Source of the DNA: Episyrphus balteatus
Lineage: Eukaryota > Arthropoda > Insecta > Diptera > Syrphidae
NCBI RefSeq assembly: GCF_945859705.1
Contig: NC_079136.1
Location: 99,299,051-99,363,050 of the forward strand
Reading direction: 5' to 3'
Length of the DNA stretch: 64,000 nucleotides
Part shown: positions 1 through 11,209 of the stretch, piece after piece
How the letters are laid out: every line of letters starts with the position of its first letter
Position numbering within the stretch: position 1 is the stretch's first letter
Position numbers and translations under genes: made by a program
Notes under the pieces: generated by a model
The model's input: the letters and a program-made list of their open reading frames with translations, nothing else
Database searches by the model: none
Told to the model about the DNA's origin: nothing

Positions 1-538
1 TTTTTGAAGACAAAATACACAGGTATATATAATATACCTACTTTTTGATATTTTTTAAACCTGCTTTAGATATTGTTGAACTATGTTTTAACTGCACTCA
101 ACTACGTAAAAAAAGTATCGAAAAAGAAAATGCAAAGTGTAATGCATTAATGCATTGTGTTTGCACCTTGCATTTTGCGATTCAATTCAACCTGTTTCAT
201 GTTCCATTCATTCAAATTGCATCATTCAATCATTCAACTTCCACCAACTTCACTCAAATTTGTCATTCACATCATTGTATACTTTGTAGGTTCTCGTCTT
301 AGCTTAGCTTTTCATTGTATACTTTGTAGGTTCTCGTCTTAGCTTAGCTTGTAGAAGTTTAAATTTCCGGAAGGGAGAGGGCGTTATTTATCGCACTTCC
401 AGTTTGGAATGATATTTGTGGTAAGGTTTCCATTAAAATTTTAATGAATGCGTTCAGATACTTATTAATAATTAAAGATAGGTTCACATTTATTAAAGGT
501 GCGTTCACAACAACGTCGCACAACAACGTTTTTTTCAT
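1..538. other. AT-rich non-coding stretch with a 40-bp tandem duplication
   Basis: No credible gene is seen. The only structure is a direct tandem duplication at 272-350: a unit of about 40 bp beginning TCATTGTATACTTTGTAGG and ending in AGCTTAGCTT occurs twice back to back. Short open frames across it encode nothing recognisable. Confidence 0.7.
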
Positions 539-1305
539 GTTAAAGCCATAACTACAATGACCTAAAAAGTGGGAAATTTACAAAATTAAATTTTTTTTAT
601 TTTTTTCTAGCAATATTTGTTTTTGTAAAAATTTTCAGAAAAAACTACCAAAAATTTTTTTGGAAACTAAAAAATAAGCTTTTTGCATCATTATTTTTTA
701 TTTTGTCGTCGAAAAAACTGTCATAAAATGAGTTTGAAATCTATCACTTTTTGACTTTTCGCAAAAAGTTGCCGTTGTAGTTATACTTTTAAAGCCTTAA
801 GGCTTAACTACAATGACCTAAAAAGTGAAAAAGTGGGAAATTTACAAAAGTTAAAAAAATTTATTTCTTTCAAGCTCCATTTGTTTTTGAAAAAACTACA
901 AAAATTGTTTTCAAACCAAAACATATGCTTTCTGCATCATTATTTTTAATTTTCTGGTCGAAAAAAACTATCACAAAATGAGTTTGAAAATGTTGACTTA
1001 TTGACTTTTTGCATAAGTGGCTTTTAACTACATTGGCTCAAAAAGTGAAAAAGTACAAAAGTGAAAATTTTCAAACGCATTTTTGTATGGTTTTTCGGGC
1101 TAGAAAATTAAAACAAAAAATGCGGAAACTATATTTTTTTTTTGTATAAAAACAATTTGTTAAAGGTATAACCACAATGGCCTAAAAAGTGAAAAAGTGG
1201 GAAATTTACAAAAGTAAAAATTTTTATTTCTTTCTAGCGCTATTTTTTTTTTGGAAAAACTACAAAAGTTGTTTTTTAAACCAAAAAATAAGCTTTCTGC
1301 TGGAA
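539..1305. repeat. Diverged direct repeats of about 250 bp
   Basis: Three imperfect direct copies begin near 539, 794 and 1160. Each opens with ACTACAATGRCCTAAAAAGTG and continues through GGGAAATTTACAAAA and a CTAGC-rich stretch to AAATAAGCTTT. The third copy is cut short near 1305, and a partial opening motif also occurs near 1022. No coding potential is seen. This is probably an old satellite or internal TE repeat. Confidence 0.65.
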
Positions 1306-1449
1306 GGTATAAGGAAGAAAAAAGAAGTTTTTGTTAGTTTTCCCTGAACTTCATAAGAAAAACGCTTTGCCATGCGGCGATAAAATATTAGTGACTTTTA
1401 TTCAAAAATGTAAACGTCTAAAAGTGAAAACTTGGTAAAATGGTAAAGG

Positions 1450-2757
1450 AACTGTCAAAGTCAGCTATTAAATGAAGCCTCAAGAGGCTTGACTCTTCTT
1501 TCGAATTTTCTTTTGATACACAGCCACACAAAAAAAATAAAAGTTCTGGCCTGGGGTTGCGACTAAGTTTCTCATATAGTTTTTCAGTTTTTGGGTCGCT
1601 GAAACCGAATCCGAGTCCGTTTTGCCCCATCACGTCAGGTTTTCGAGATAACCTCAAAAAATGTCACGAAAACAAAAAAAATTTTCTCTGATCTGGCTGT
1701 GCGAATATGTTAATCATATAGTTTTTGGATCGCTGAATCCAGATTCGAAGTCAATTTTGCCCTATCACTTCAGGTTTCTGAGATATCTTCAAAAAAATGT
1801 CAAAACCAAAAAAACTAAATTTCTTATCTGGGGTTGCGTCTAGGTTTTTCATATAGTTTTTGGGTTGCTTAAACCGAATCCGAAGTCTATCTTGGCGTAT
1901 CAGGTTTTTGAGATATCCTCAAAAAATGTCAGATAAGAACTTTTTTTTTAGTTTAGACATTTTTTGAGAATATTTCAAAAACCTGACGTGATACGCCAAA
2001 ATAAACTTCGGATTCGGTTTCAGCGACCCAAAAACTATATGAAAAATTTAGTCGCAACCCTAGATAAAAACTTTTGTTTTTTTGGTTTTGACATTTTTTT
2101 GAGGATATCCCAGAAACCTGACGTGATAGGGCGAAATTGACTTCGAATCTGGATTCAGTGATCCAAAAACTATATGATTAACATATTCGCACATCCAGAT
2201 CAGAGAAAAAATTTTTTTGTTTTCGTGACATTTTATGAGGTTATCTCGAAAACCTGACGTGATGGAGCAAAACGGACTTCGGATTCGGTTTCAGTGACCC
2301 AAAAACTATATGAAAAATTTAGTCGCAATCCCAGATCAGAACTTTTATATTTTTTTGTGTGGCTGCCCTACTAACAATTTTGCTTCTATAATGCTTTAAA
2401 GAAGCAACAATTGCATCTGTAAAGCTTTATAGAACCAAAATTGTTTGTCGGGTGTGTAATCATTCTGTGAGGCGCGTACTATTACACGATGCCTCTAGTC
2501 AAGGACTCAAATTTGACATTTATCTTTTGAATTAAAATTTGTTGTTGTTGTATCGCACCAAGAAGCAAAAAGAAATGTGAGGGAATGTTGAAAAAAGAAA
2601 AAGTGGAAAAAGAAACGTCAAAAAAGAGTCTCGTACTCACGACCCACGACTCTCCGGTCGGATAATTTTTTCATTCATCTTTTTTCTCTTTTGCACTCAT
2701 TATGTTTAAAAAGAGTCGCTCCTCTTGAGGCTTCATGTAATTGCTGACAAATTCTTA
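1450..2757. mobile_element. Large fold-back (inverted repeat) element
   Basis: Two long arms are imperfect reverse complements: roughly 1521-1940 against 1950-2365, sharing CAGCCACACAAAAAAA at the outer end and repeated AAAACTATATGAAAAA and CCTGACGTGATA blocks inside. An outer inverted pair (1450-1495 and 2711-2757, TGAAGCCTCAAGAGG) flanks it. About 345 bp (2366-2710) lie only on the right side, probably a later insertion or a deletion from the left arm. No transposase is visible. Each arm itself contains about three related sub-blocks. Confidence 0.7.
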
Positions 2758-3317
2758 TGTTCTTTCAAGAGAGAAAAGGAGAAAAGGTATCAAAAGTGTT
2801 TACAAAAGATTGGACCTTAGTAATACACTTGATTTTAATAGAATTCGATTTTAACAAAAAAATTCATGGTAATAAAACAAACATCCTACTTTCTAAACTT
2901 AGATAACTAAAACAATGAAAGTTAACCATAGTTTACGTGCGATCTTAAAACAACGCACCAATGTGAACCCACCTTAATGTTTTTTGATTTTCGCTGAATG
3001 CTTTCATTCATTCATTCAGTCATGAATGACATTTCATTCCAGTCGATTGGAAATTTTCCAATAGAATTCCAGTTGTTTTTGTTTTGTTTTTGTTTTTTTT
3101 TTTTTTATTTTGTATCGAATTTTAATTTGTTTAATTTCGTTATTTCGGTTAATAAAAAGTAAAAAAAATGTGATTCTGCACATCTACGCGTCATTCTCTT
3201 TCGTTCCGTGTAAAATTTATGCCCCTTCGGTTTTTGGGGGCCCGGTAATTTGTACCACAAAAACCATGCTCGCCGTTTAATTATATGATGATGATAAACT
3301 GTCAAGAATATTTTTAT
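2758..3317. other. Non-coding flank of the LINE with a TTCA microsatellite
   Basis: No gene is supported. A short (ATTC)n stretch at about 3001-3025 is followed by poly-T near 3090-3108. This is sequence that was present before the LINE inserted. Confidence 0.5.
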
Positions 3318-3336
3318 ATTAAAATTTCATTTTCGA
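3318..3336. repeat. Target-site duplication, left copy
   Basis: The 19-bp sequence ATTAAAATTTCATTTTCGA is repeated exactly at 8930-8948 on the far side of the LINE. This fixes the LINE boundaries. Confidence 0.9.
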
Positions 3337-3527
3337 TTGATGGTTGTGCTCTCGTAGTGACAAGACGTATTCAATTGTGACTAAAAAAAAAAAAAAAAAA
3401 AAAAAAGATATTTATAAAATCATAATAAGTTATAAGCAGTGGTTTAAAATATATTAGTGTTTTAAATAGAACTGTGTTATAAACTAAAGTGCCTAAGCAG
3501 GAAAATAAAAAAAAATCTCATCGAAAG

Positions 3528-5097
3528 ATGAGTGAAAGTGGCGGGCGGCAGAAAAAGCCACCCGATAACAATGATAACGGGACTGTGGAAATAAATGTGA
3601 AAGAATCAGAAGGTGGAATTACACTCCCTTCACAATTAATCACTAAGAATGATTTCCAAAGTATTTACCATAACGTTGAAAACAATTATAATAATCATGT
3701 TCATGATTTTTTAAAATCCCCAATTATAACGGAAAACGTCAGCTTGTCGCCGACAAACGGTGATTTACCACCATCACCAACACCATCATCATCACCAACA
3801 CGTACAAATAATATGGCAATGGATCATTCAGATTCATTCGGAAAAGTGATACCAAGTGCACCAAATGGAAACTTGGAAAATTTATTAAACAGAGATGTCG
3901 AATTATTTAAAAAAGTAGTATACAGAAAGAGAATTTCAACCGCAAATGAAGATGCAGCAACATCATCCAGCAGGAAGAGAATTTCCATGAACTTACCGGA
4001 CGGATCTCAAAAACTCTCGGATGTACATATTAATAGAAATAACAGGTTTGACATTTTTAACCAACTAGAAAATAACAATAATGTAAATAATAGTATTGAT
4101 AAGTCTAATTTAAAAAAAATCTGATTTATGTCCTGTAATAAAACTGCAAGGTATACAGTCAAGCACAATTTCTGAGTATTTAGATAAAAAATTCCCAGAT
4201 AAAAAAGATGTTGTAAGTTTCGAAAACAGGGGCTATGGAAGAGTTTGGCTTTATGTTGCAGATATTGAGCTTCATAAGCATTTTATTGAAATATTTAGAT
4301 CGTCAGATGTTGAAGGTTTTTCATTTAAACCGAAAGCTTTGAAAAAGGAAGCTATCTTATTGAAGGGCTTGTCTGGTTTTAGGAGTGCGGATGTGGGACA
4401 GGAAATCGTACGAATTGATCCGTCGATAAAAATATTTGAGGTTAAAGAATTTACTACCGGTTGGTCCCGGAAGAATAATATCTGCTTAGATACGTTTACT
4501 TGTCTATTAGAAGACAAAGAAAGCTTAAATAAACTCAAACAAATAAGATTTTTGCTTCACCATAGGGTTAGGTGGGAGAAATTTGAAAGAAAAGGTCCTT
4601 TACAGTGCTACAGATGCCAAAGGATTGGGCACTCAAGCCAGTATTGTGTTAACGTCGCAAGGTGCGTTAAATGCCGAGAAAAACATGATTTCGGGCAATG
4701 TAAGGTAACACCAGACATGGGAAGAGAAAAGACGGCGTGCGTCAACTGTGGAAAAGAGGGTCATCCGGCAAATTTTTCTGGCTGTGAATATAGGGAAAAA
4801 ATAATCTTACTTAGAAATAGCCAGAAGTTAGCTGGTAGATCTTATGCAGATATGGCACGAAGGAATATTCCTAATGTAAACACAGGTTCTTTTGAGAACC
4901 ATAGCAGCAAGACTGCAAACAAAACTGCAAATAAAAATGAATTTGAAGATTTTCTTAACGAATCTAACATCCTATTTGGAATTCCTCTTACAGAATTGAT
5001 AACGAAAGTTAGAGCTTTTTGGCCTTGGTATACCAAACTAAGTCCAGATCAAAAATCTTCAGAGTATCTGAAGTTCGTTTTCAACCTCTGCAAATAA
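3528..5097 (+). pseudogene. LINE ORF1 (Gag-like, CCHC zinc knuckles), one frameshift
   Basis: This is the nucleic-acid-binding ORF1 protein that packages LINE RNA. The first ATG in frame is at 3528 (MSESGGRQ...); upstream codons in that frame lack an ATG. The frame stops at 4122-4124, just after an A8 run at 4112-4119. The +1 frame is open from 4114 to 5097, so one extra A explains the break. The second part holds a PRE_C2HC-like region followed by three CCHC-type knuckles at about 4606-4800 (CYRCQRIGHSSQYC, CVKCREKHDFGQC, CVNCGKEGHPANFSGC), the classic Jockey arrangement. The stop TAA at 5095-5097 directly abuts the ORF2 ATG. The frameshift may be a real mutation, a homopolymer sequencing error, or less likely a programmed slip site. 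Confidence 0.88.
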
Positions 5098-8040
5098 ATG
5101 AATATGTCAGTACACCTAATAACCACAAATATAAACTCTTTAATTAGCAATGACAAGGTAGTTGAACTGGGTCTCCTTCTCGAAGACATTCAACCACACT
5201 TTCTATTATTACAAGAAACTCGTCTATCGGCCAGATACAACAGACAATTTAAGGATTACAATTTCATACGAAATGATAGTGAAGTGGGAACGGGAATATT
5301 AGTAAAAAATTCAATTTCTTTCAGCAACTTACAAATTAGATCTTTGCTCTTTACTGCAACAGCAATATCAGTGCCTTTTTGGATCGGATCGGTTCAAAAA
5401 TCATTAGTAGTCGTTTCGCTTTATCTCCCAGGGAATCTGGGCCCTAGACTCCCTCATATTATTAATTCGCTTTTCTCAGCTTTAAATTTTCCCGAATTTT
5501 TCATAATAGGTGGCGACTTTAATTCGAGACACCCGTTTTGGGGTGACAGTAAAACAAACTCAAATGGAGCGCACTTATTTAATTGGTTCTCAGATGGCCA
5601 CTTTCTTGATATGGATTTAATTCGCACAGACGGACCATCTTTTCCTAGGTCCGCATCTTATATCGATTTCTTTATAGCGTCTAACAATCTTACAAGTCCA
5701 CCGCAAGTTCCTAGAAACTATGCTTGCGTAACACTAGATTTGATCTCTGATCATCATTCAGTTTTCCTGTCCATGGATCTTGGAGGAATTAATTTTCTCA
5801 CAGCTGTTCCAAACCTTACTCAATCATTTACAAACACCAACTGGCGCCATCTGAACGCGGACCTCTCAAGGAAGTTGGCAGAAATCGGCATTCCTAATGA
5901 CAGAAATCTTTCTAATAACGAAATTGACAATTACATAAGCTTAATAAATTCTAACATCGATGAATGCGTAAATGAACATACAGACCAGTTTACGGCAAAA
6001 ACGTATCAGGTGCGTATTTCTGCCGGCACCCTTGAGTTGTTCAGAACGAGAAAGGTTTGGAAATCAAAATTAAAAAGAATTTTTCATAGAGCTGGAAATA
6101 GAACATGCCAGGAATATATGGCTCTTTCCTCCAGGATTTCGTGTCTTAGCAAAATAATCAAAGATTCTGTAAGGATAGACTTAAATAACAATTTCAAAGC
6201 TAGGTTACGCAAAATCATCCCATCTCATAATGTCTTTAAAGAAATAAATTCAATAACAGGTAGAAAAAAAAATTGTATATTAAATCCTTATGACACCCTG
6301 ATCTATCAAGGTGTGTCTTACAACACGGATGAAGAAAAGCTTAATGCAATTTCTCAATTTTACTCAAACTTGTACACGCCCAGGTCACCTATTGACGATT
6401 TTTCTGAATTAAGCGTAAGCACATTAACGAACTCCTATTTCTCTTGGACAGCCAGCAATCCGATCTGCATGTTTTCAGAGGCGACTCCTTCCCACCTCGC
6501 AACGCCAAACCACTTCGCTACCTTGACTTCAATCGAAACTATACTGAATAATCTCAACAATAAAAAATCTTCAGGCCCTGACGGCATTTCAAATTTTCTT
6601 ATTAAGAAAGTTCGGTCTACGATCACTATTCCGCTCACAATAGTAATAAATAACTGCATCAACAATAGTTATTTTCCGACTGCTTGGAAACATGGAAAAC
6701 TGATACCGTTGAAGAAGAAAACAAATTCATTTGATGTGGAAGATTTAAGACCAATCTCGCTGCTGTCGAACCTGGGAAAGATCCTTGAAAAAGTCCTATT
6801 GGAAAAAATGCTAATCTTTGTCTCTGATAATAACATCATCCCGAATTCCCAGTTCGGATTCAGAAAAGCTCATTCCACGGAGCATGCACTTTTATATCTC
6901 CAGGACAACATTTTAAAAAATTTAAGAAATAAGCAGTGCACAGTTGCATGCTCAATAGATCTTAGAAAGGCATTTGACTCAGTGTGGCACAAGGGCTTGA
7001 TCGCAAAACTAATTTCTTTGCATTTTCCAACAAATTTAATATTTATCATTAACAATTTTCTTTCGAATCGCACGTCAAAAGTTTTATTAAATTCCTCACT
7101 CTCAAGAGAATTTAGAGTCGAATCGGGTGTCCCGCAAGGGTCAATTCTTGGCCCGTTGCTTTTCAATATATACTTACATGACTTTCCAGCTGTCGAAGAA
7201 AATAGCTCTTTGACAATTCAGTACGCTGACGATACGCTGATCTTGGCCAATCACGAACGACCGTTTGAAGCGCTTGCTAAAGTAAAAATTCACCTGGAAC
7301 TTGTTTTAGACTATTTCAAAAACTGGGCAGTAGATATAAATAGCAGTAAATGTGAACTTATATGCTTTAGGAATGCGTCCCCTAGAGGGCACCATTTGGC
7401 TGTAAGAGAGAGCAAGCAATTAACCTTAGCTATCCAAGGAACTAACATTCCAGTTAAAAACAACATTAAATACTTAGGGATCACGTTAAACGAAAAGCTT
7501 AGAACTAATATACATGCCAGGCAAACTTTAAAGAAAGGTAAAGCAGCGTCAGCAATGCTAAAAAGGCTACTGAATTCCCGTGAACTAAACGTCAAAACAA
7601 AAATCCTTATGTATAAGACCCTAATAAGACCGGTACTTGCGTACGGGTTTTCATCCTGGTTCTATATCTCACCAACTGTGGCGAAAGAAATGCAGAGATA
7701 CGAAAGAGTCATCATCCGTAAATGCCTATCAAAATTCAGACGACCTTCTGGGAAATGGTTTCACAATGCAACGCTTTATAGCGATTCCAATATAACACCG
7801 CTATTGTCTTACCTCACAGATTTAGCCACTAAAAGACTGAAAAAACTAGAATTCCATGAAAATCCTTTGGTAAAAAATATCTATGATGAAAATATATTAG
7901 TGCCAATACAAAGCAGATACTACAATTCCCCGATAAGTTTAATTAATCAAACCTCATTACAACTTTTTGATATTGATGATGACCCCTCCCACCTCCCACA
8001 TTTCTATGCCAAAGCAAGCCCTTCAAACCTCAGAGGATAG
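5098..8040 (+). CDS. LINE ORF2: endonuclease-reverse transcriptase
   Basis: This intact 980-residue protein nicks target DNA and reverse-transcribes the LINE RNA in the nucleus. The N-terminal ~230 residues are an AP-like endonuclease: NINSL near residue 10, LLQETRL near 40, GGDFNSRHPFWGD near 140, and the catalytic SDHH near 220. The reverse transcriptase fills the middle: SSGPDGISNFLIKK, LRPISLLSNLGKILEKVL, FGFRKAHSTEHAL, SIDLRKAFDSVWHKGL, GVPQGSILGPLLFNIY, and the catalytic YADD in IQYADDTLILA. No RNase H is present, as expected for Jockey. The ATG directly follows the ORF1 stop (TAAATG), which suggests stop-restart coupling as in other two-ORF LINEs. All visible catalytic residues are present, so this copy may still be active or able to mobilise other copies. 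Confidence 0.93.
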   Translation: MNMSVHLITTNINSLISNDKVVELGLLLEDIQPHFLLLQETRLSARYNRQFKDYNFIRNDSEVGTGILVKNSISFSNLQIRSLLFTATAISVPFWIGSVQKSLVVVSLYLPGNLGPRLPHIINSLFSALNFPEFFIIGGDFNSRHPFWGDSKTNSNGAHLFNWFSDGHFLDMDLIRTDGPSFPRSASYIDFFIASNNLTSPPQVPRNYACVTLDLISDHHSVFLSMDLGGINFLTAVPNLTQSFTNTNWRHLNADLSRKLAEIGIPNDRNLSNNEIDNYISLINSNIDECVNEHTDQFTAKTYQVRISAGTLELFRTRKVWKSKLKRIFHRAGNRTCQEYMALSSRISCLSKIIKDSVRIDLNNNFKARLRKIIPSHNVFKEINSITGRKKNCILNPYDTLIYQGVSYNTDEEKLNAISQFYSNLYTPRSPIDDFSELSVSTLTNSYFSWTASNPICMFSEATPSHLATPNHFATLTSIETILNNLNNKKSSGPDGISNFLIKKVRSTITIPLTIVINNCINNSYFPTAWKHGKLIPLKKKTNSFDVEDLRPISLLSNLGKILEKVLLEKMLIFVSDNNIIPNSQFGFRKAHSTEHALLYLQDNILKNLRNKQCTVACSIDLRKAFDSVWHKGLIAKLISLHFPTNLIFIINNFLSNRTSKVLLNSSLSREFRVESGVPQGSILGPLLFNIYLHDFPAVEENSSLTIQYADDTLILANHERPFEALAKVKIHLELVLDYFKNWAVDINSSKCELICFRNASPRGHHLAVRESKQLTLAIQGTNIPVKNNIKYLGITLNEKLRTNIHARQTLKKGKAASAMLKRLLNSRELNVKTKILMYKTLIRPVLAYGFSSWFYISPTVAKEMQRYERVIIRKCLSKFRRPSGKWFHNATLYSDSNITPLLSYLTDLATKRLKKLEFHENPLVKNIYDENILVPIQSRYYNSPISLINQTSLQLFDIDDDPSHLPHFYAKASPSNLRG

Positions 8041-8910
8041 CCTCTGTTTTCGAAAAAAAAGGTATAAGCAAAAAATAAAAATAAAAGAGACAAAAAAAAA
8101 ATAATAATAAAGAAAAGAAAAAAAAAAAAAAAAAAAAAAAAAATGTGTATACTACTATTGAAATACAATTTTAGATTCACTTTTATTGTCAATTAAAAGT
8201 ACAAAAAAAAAAATTAAAAAAATAAAACACAATCTATAATAATAAATAAATGTATAAATAGCTACTATTTTTTTTTTTTTTAAAACGTACAATATGAGAC
8301 TGTAATAATAATGAACTAAAAAAGACTTGATCGCAGTTAATAAGTTTACTAATAGGTACCTATTTATTGTTTTTATAGTTTTAGTCAATACATTTTTATA
8401 GAAAGTAATATGTTACTAAAAAAATGTAAAAGAAATACTTTATAAGAAAAAAAAAAAAAAGAAAGAAAGAAAAAAATGAAGTCTTGAAAATTTGTGATAA
8501 AGAAAAGTACAAATAGTACTTTAGTACTAAAAAAAAAATATATCTTGTAAACAATGTATACTGGCAGCACTTTTGCTAAATGGAAGGAGTAGTTTATGCC
8601 ACCAGTACACATACAGTGTACTATGAGTTTATGCTGCTACCTTCTCTTTCCAACCTTTGTTATTGTTTTTTAGTTTTAAGTATCTCACTAAACGTACAAA
8701 ATTGTCATCGTGCCTTGAGCAACACGAAATATAAAAATTTATCTTTGTTTTGTTAACTAGTTTATTTAATGTTAATACACATATTTAAAGTGTAAATAAT
8801 AATTAATACCCTTAGACCAGACCAATTCTAAGTCGGTCGAAATAAAATACCTATACTTAAGCGAATGTAAAACACCAATGTATATGTAATTTCTTGAAGT
8901 CTCAATAAAG

Positions 8911-8930
8911 TTCATTCATTCATTCATTCA
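8911..8930 (+). repeat. TTCA tandem tail of the LINE
   Basis: About five TTCA repeats form the 3' end of the element immediately before the right TSD. Similar tandem tails are typical of I/CR1-like LINEs. Confidence 0.75.
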
Positions 8931-8948
8931 TTAAAATTTCATTTTCGA
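8930..8948. repeat. Target-site duplication, right copy
   Basis: It is identical over 19 bp to 3318-3336. The last base of the TTCA tail overlaps its first A. Confidence 0.9.
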
Positions 8949-9753
8949 AAAATCGTCGTCTCGTGCGTCCTTTTTCCAAATTTTCGGAATTTCAACGCAA
9001 CGAGAATCGGAATATTGTGTATTGTTTCATATATTTTCATTATTTGGAAATTTTTAAAATCGTCTAGGAAAATCTCGTCTCGCTCTCGTCTCGTCGTCTC
9101 GCAATATTGTAAATCGGGCATCAAGTTGTTTCATTAAACAGTTTTCGAGAAATTAAGTTTTAAAGAAGAAATTTAGAAAAAAAATGTTTTCGCTTTTTAA
9201 TTGATTTTGTATAAAATTTTACAATATTATGGACATATTTATACCATTATTATATGACCTTGTAGTTTTTAGTCAAATACTAAAGACTTCATTCTAATAA
9301 ATATTAATGTTCCTATGAATAAAAAAAAAACTGAAACTTTTTTCCCAGGAATCTCGTTTTTTTTTTTTTAATTTGCATTAAAATTTTTGTATATCTCAAA
9401 AATATTGTGTTCAAATTGTAGGTCTATTGGCGCCAAATTGACCAAGTTATGAGTATTATAATATTTCGCTTACAAACGTTTTAGAGTTCAAAACTTTAAA
9501 TCGTTCTCCCCACAAGTAATGTTTTCAAAGCCGGTTCACCTTATAACTTCAAAACTACTACTATTTCTTTCCATATTTTAAGGTATCCCTGGAGAAATTA
9601 TAATATTTATAAAAATCTATAAGTAAGGGTCGCTTTTGAGGAGTTTTTTTCAAGGGGTCTTTATTTTCGGGAGTACTTCTTGGGCAAACTCTTATAGGTA
9701 ATTTTGTGGCGTGTTGCGGTATTTCAAAAACACTAATGTTAAAAAAAAAACAA

Positions 9754-9818
9754 CGAAAAAAGTGCAAATTTTTTAACTGTGTACCAGGTACACAGTTAAA
9801 AAATTTGCACTTTTTTCG
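9754..9818. repeat. Perfect 32-bp-arm palindrome
   Basis: Arms 9754-9785 and 9787-9818 are exact reverse complements around a single A; the arm begins CGAAAAAAGTGCAAATTTTT. The related element at 43475-45485 has only one arm here, so the second arm is a local inverted duplication. Confidence 0.85.
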
Positions 9819-9832
9819 TACACTGTACCTAC

Positions 9833-10818
9833 CTTAGGGCATTCGTTATTTAGGTTTTTTTTCGAAAATCAAGTTCCTAAGTGGAAAAACTGTTTCTAAA
9901 TACCTAATAAAAAAAAAATCCCCTAATTTTTTCACATTTTTTTTTTTGACGCTAGAGGATTAAAGTTTTTTCTTAAATGAAAAAGGTTGCTGGGTTTAAT
10001 AAACCCAAAAAAGACATGTATGTTAGGGTGTGTCAAAATGCAAAAGTATGGAATTTTCAAATGTAATAGCTTTTAAAAGTTGCATTGCTTATATAAATTA
10101 AATCCTGCGTTTACAATTTTCATTTTAATTAATATCTTTGGCTCGCTCACAATATAGGAAGAAATCGAAGAAATTTGGATTTTTAGAGGTTTTTGAAACA
10201 TATGTTTGGATACAAAAAAATATATTAAATATTTTTAGGCTTTCACGTGAAAGATAATTGCAAGAAAAAACTTTTAAGCTTATATTTGTTGGAATTGAAC
10301 ACTAAAGAAGCTGCGAAATAATAAGTGAATAAAAAAAATCATTTTTTCATATAAAATCGTTTTTTTTCTTAACAACTTCAACCGATCTGAGCGAGCCAAA
10401 GACGAACGATATTATAAATTTTTTTTACACATTATTAAATATCAGACCCTAATACAACTTTTGACCACTATTACATTTGAAAATTAGAGTACTTATTTTT
10501 TTCCATACAAAAGTGACACACCCTAATGTATGTCCTGACTAAACCTTTTGTCCTAGAAAAATGGTTTATACCTTTTTAAAAACGGTGTTTAATGTAGACA
10601 AGGTCCTCATCAAAAAAATTTTACTATAAGGCCATAATTAAAAAAATGGCCTTATAAGCACACATTTACCTTTTTCATTTAAGAAAAAACTTTAACCCTC
10701 TTGGGGTGCCATCTAGCGTCAAAATAAAAATCTGAAAAAATTAGGGAATTTTTTTTTTATTATTTAGAAACAGATTTTCCACTTAGGAACTTGATTCAAA
10801 AATAACGAACGCCCTAGT
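9833..10818. mobile_element. hAT-like element nested in the older hAT copy
   Basis: Ends TTAGGGCATTCGTTATTT and AATAACGAACGCCCTA are imperfect inverted repeats that continue inward for about 160 bp. GTACCTAC is found immediately outside both ends (9825-9832 and 10819-10826), an 8-bp TSD typical of hAT. It has no transposase and carries a further insertion. Confidence 0.75.
10024..10525. mobile_element. Innermost nested hAT-like MITE
   Basis: This 502-bp element starts TAGGGTGTGTCA and ends TGACACACCCTA, and is flanked on both sides by ATGTATGT (10016-10023, 10526-10533). The exact 8-bp TSD and 12-bp terminal inverted repeat (TIR) support a hAT-type insertion. No open frame is seen. Confidence 0.88.
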
Positions 10819-10983
10819 GTACCTACTTTAACCCCTCCGTATGAAAAAATAGAGTTACATATATGCAATAAAATTTTTTTTTAGAATACCATTCATACCT
10901 TGATTGTCGATGGCCGTATCAAAATTTTTCACCAAAACCAATTTGAGCTTAAAAAAAAAACACTCAGAAAATTCACCTTTTTT

Positions 10984-11209
10984 ACCGACTTCCAAAAAGG
11001 AGGAGGTATTCAATTCGTCTGTATTTTTTTTTTTTTTTTTTTTATGTTTGTTACCGCATAACTTTGGACTGAGTGAACCAATTTTGATAATTCTTTTTGC
11101 ATTGGAAAGCTGGTGGCTGCAGTGTGGTCCCATTTCAATTTCGTTCACTTTTAGCCATAGGAACTATTTTAAAAACCATAAAACCCAGTTTTGATCCATG
11201 GAAGTCGGT
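10984..11209. mobile_element. MITE with ACCGACTTCCA termini, copy 1
   Basis: Its termini ACCGACTTCCA and TGGAAGTCGGT are inverted repeats. It is nearly identical to 32945-33176, including the GCTGGTGGCTGCAGTGTGG segment, and differs mainly in poly-T length. It sits in a T-rich target inside the older hAT copy. Confidence 0.85.

Larger units (their letters stand above)
3337..8929 (+). mobile_element. Near-complete Jockey-type non-LTR retrotransposon (LINE)
   Basis: The element is bounded by an exact 19-bp TSD and is 5,593 bp long. It has a 5' UTR (3337-3527) with a poly-A run, ORF1 with zinc knuckles, ORF2 with an AP-type endonuclease and reverse transcriptase, and a 3' UTR of about 890 bp full of A-rich runs that ends in TTCA repeats. 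The lack of an RNase H domain and the ORF1 knuckle pattern fit the Jockey clade; a tandem TTCA tail instead of pure poly-A is unusual for it. The insertion looks recent because the TSD is identical and ORF2 is intact. The clade call rests on motif recognition only. Confidence 0.92.

Noticed and set aside
3489..3527. Start of LINE ORF1 at a GTG at 3489
   Set aside because: Eukaryotic initiation makes the first in-frame ATG at 3528 the better choice.
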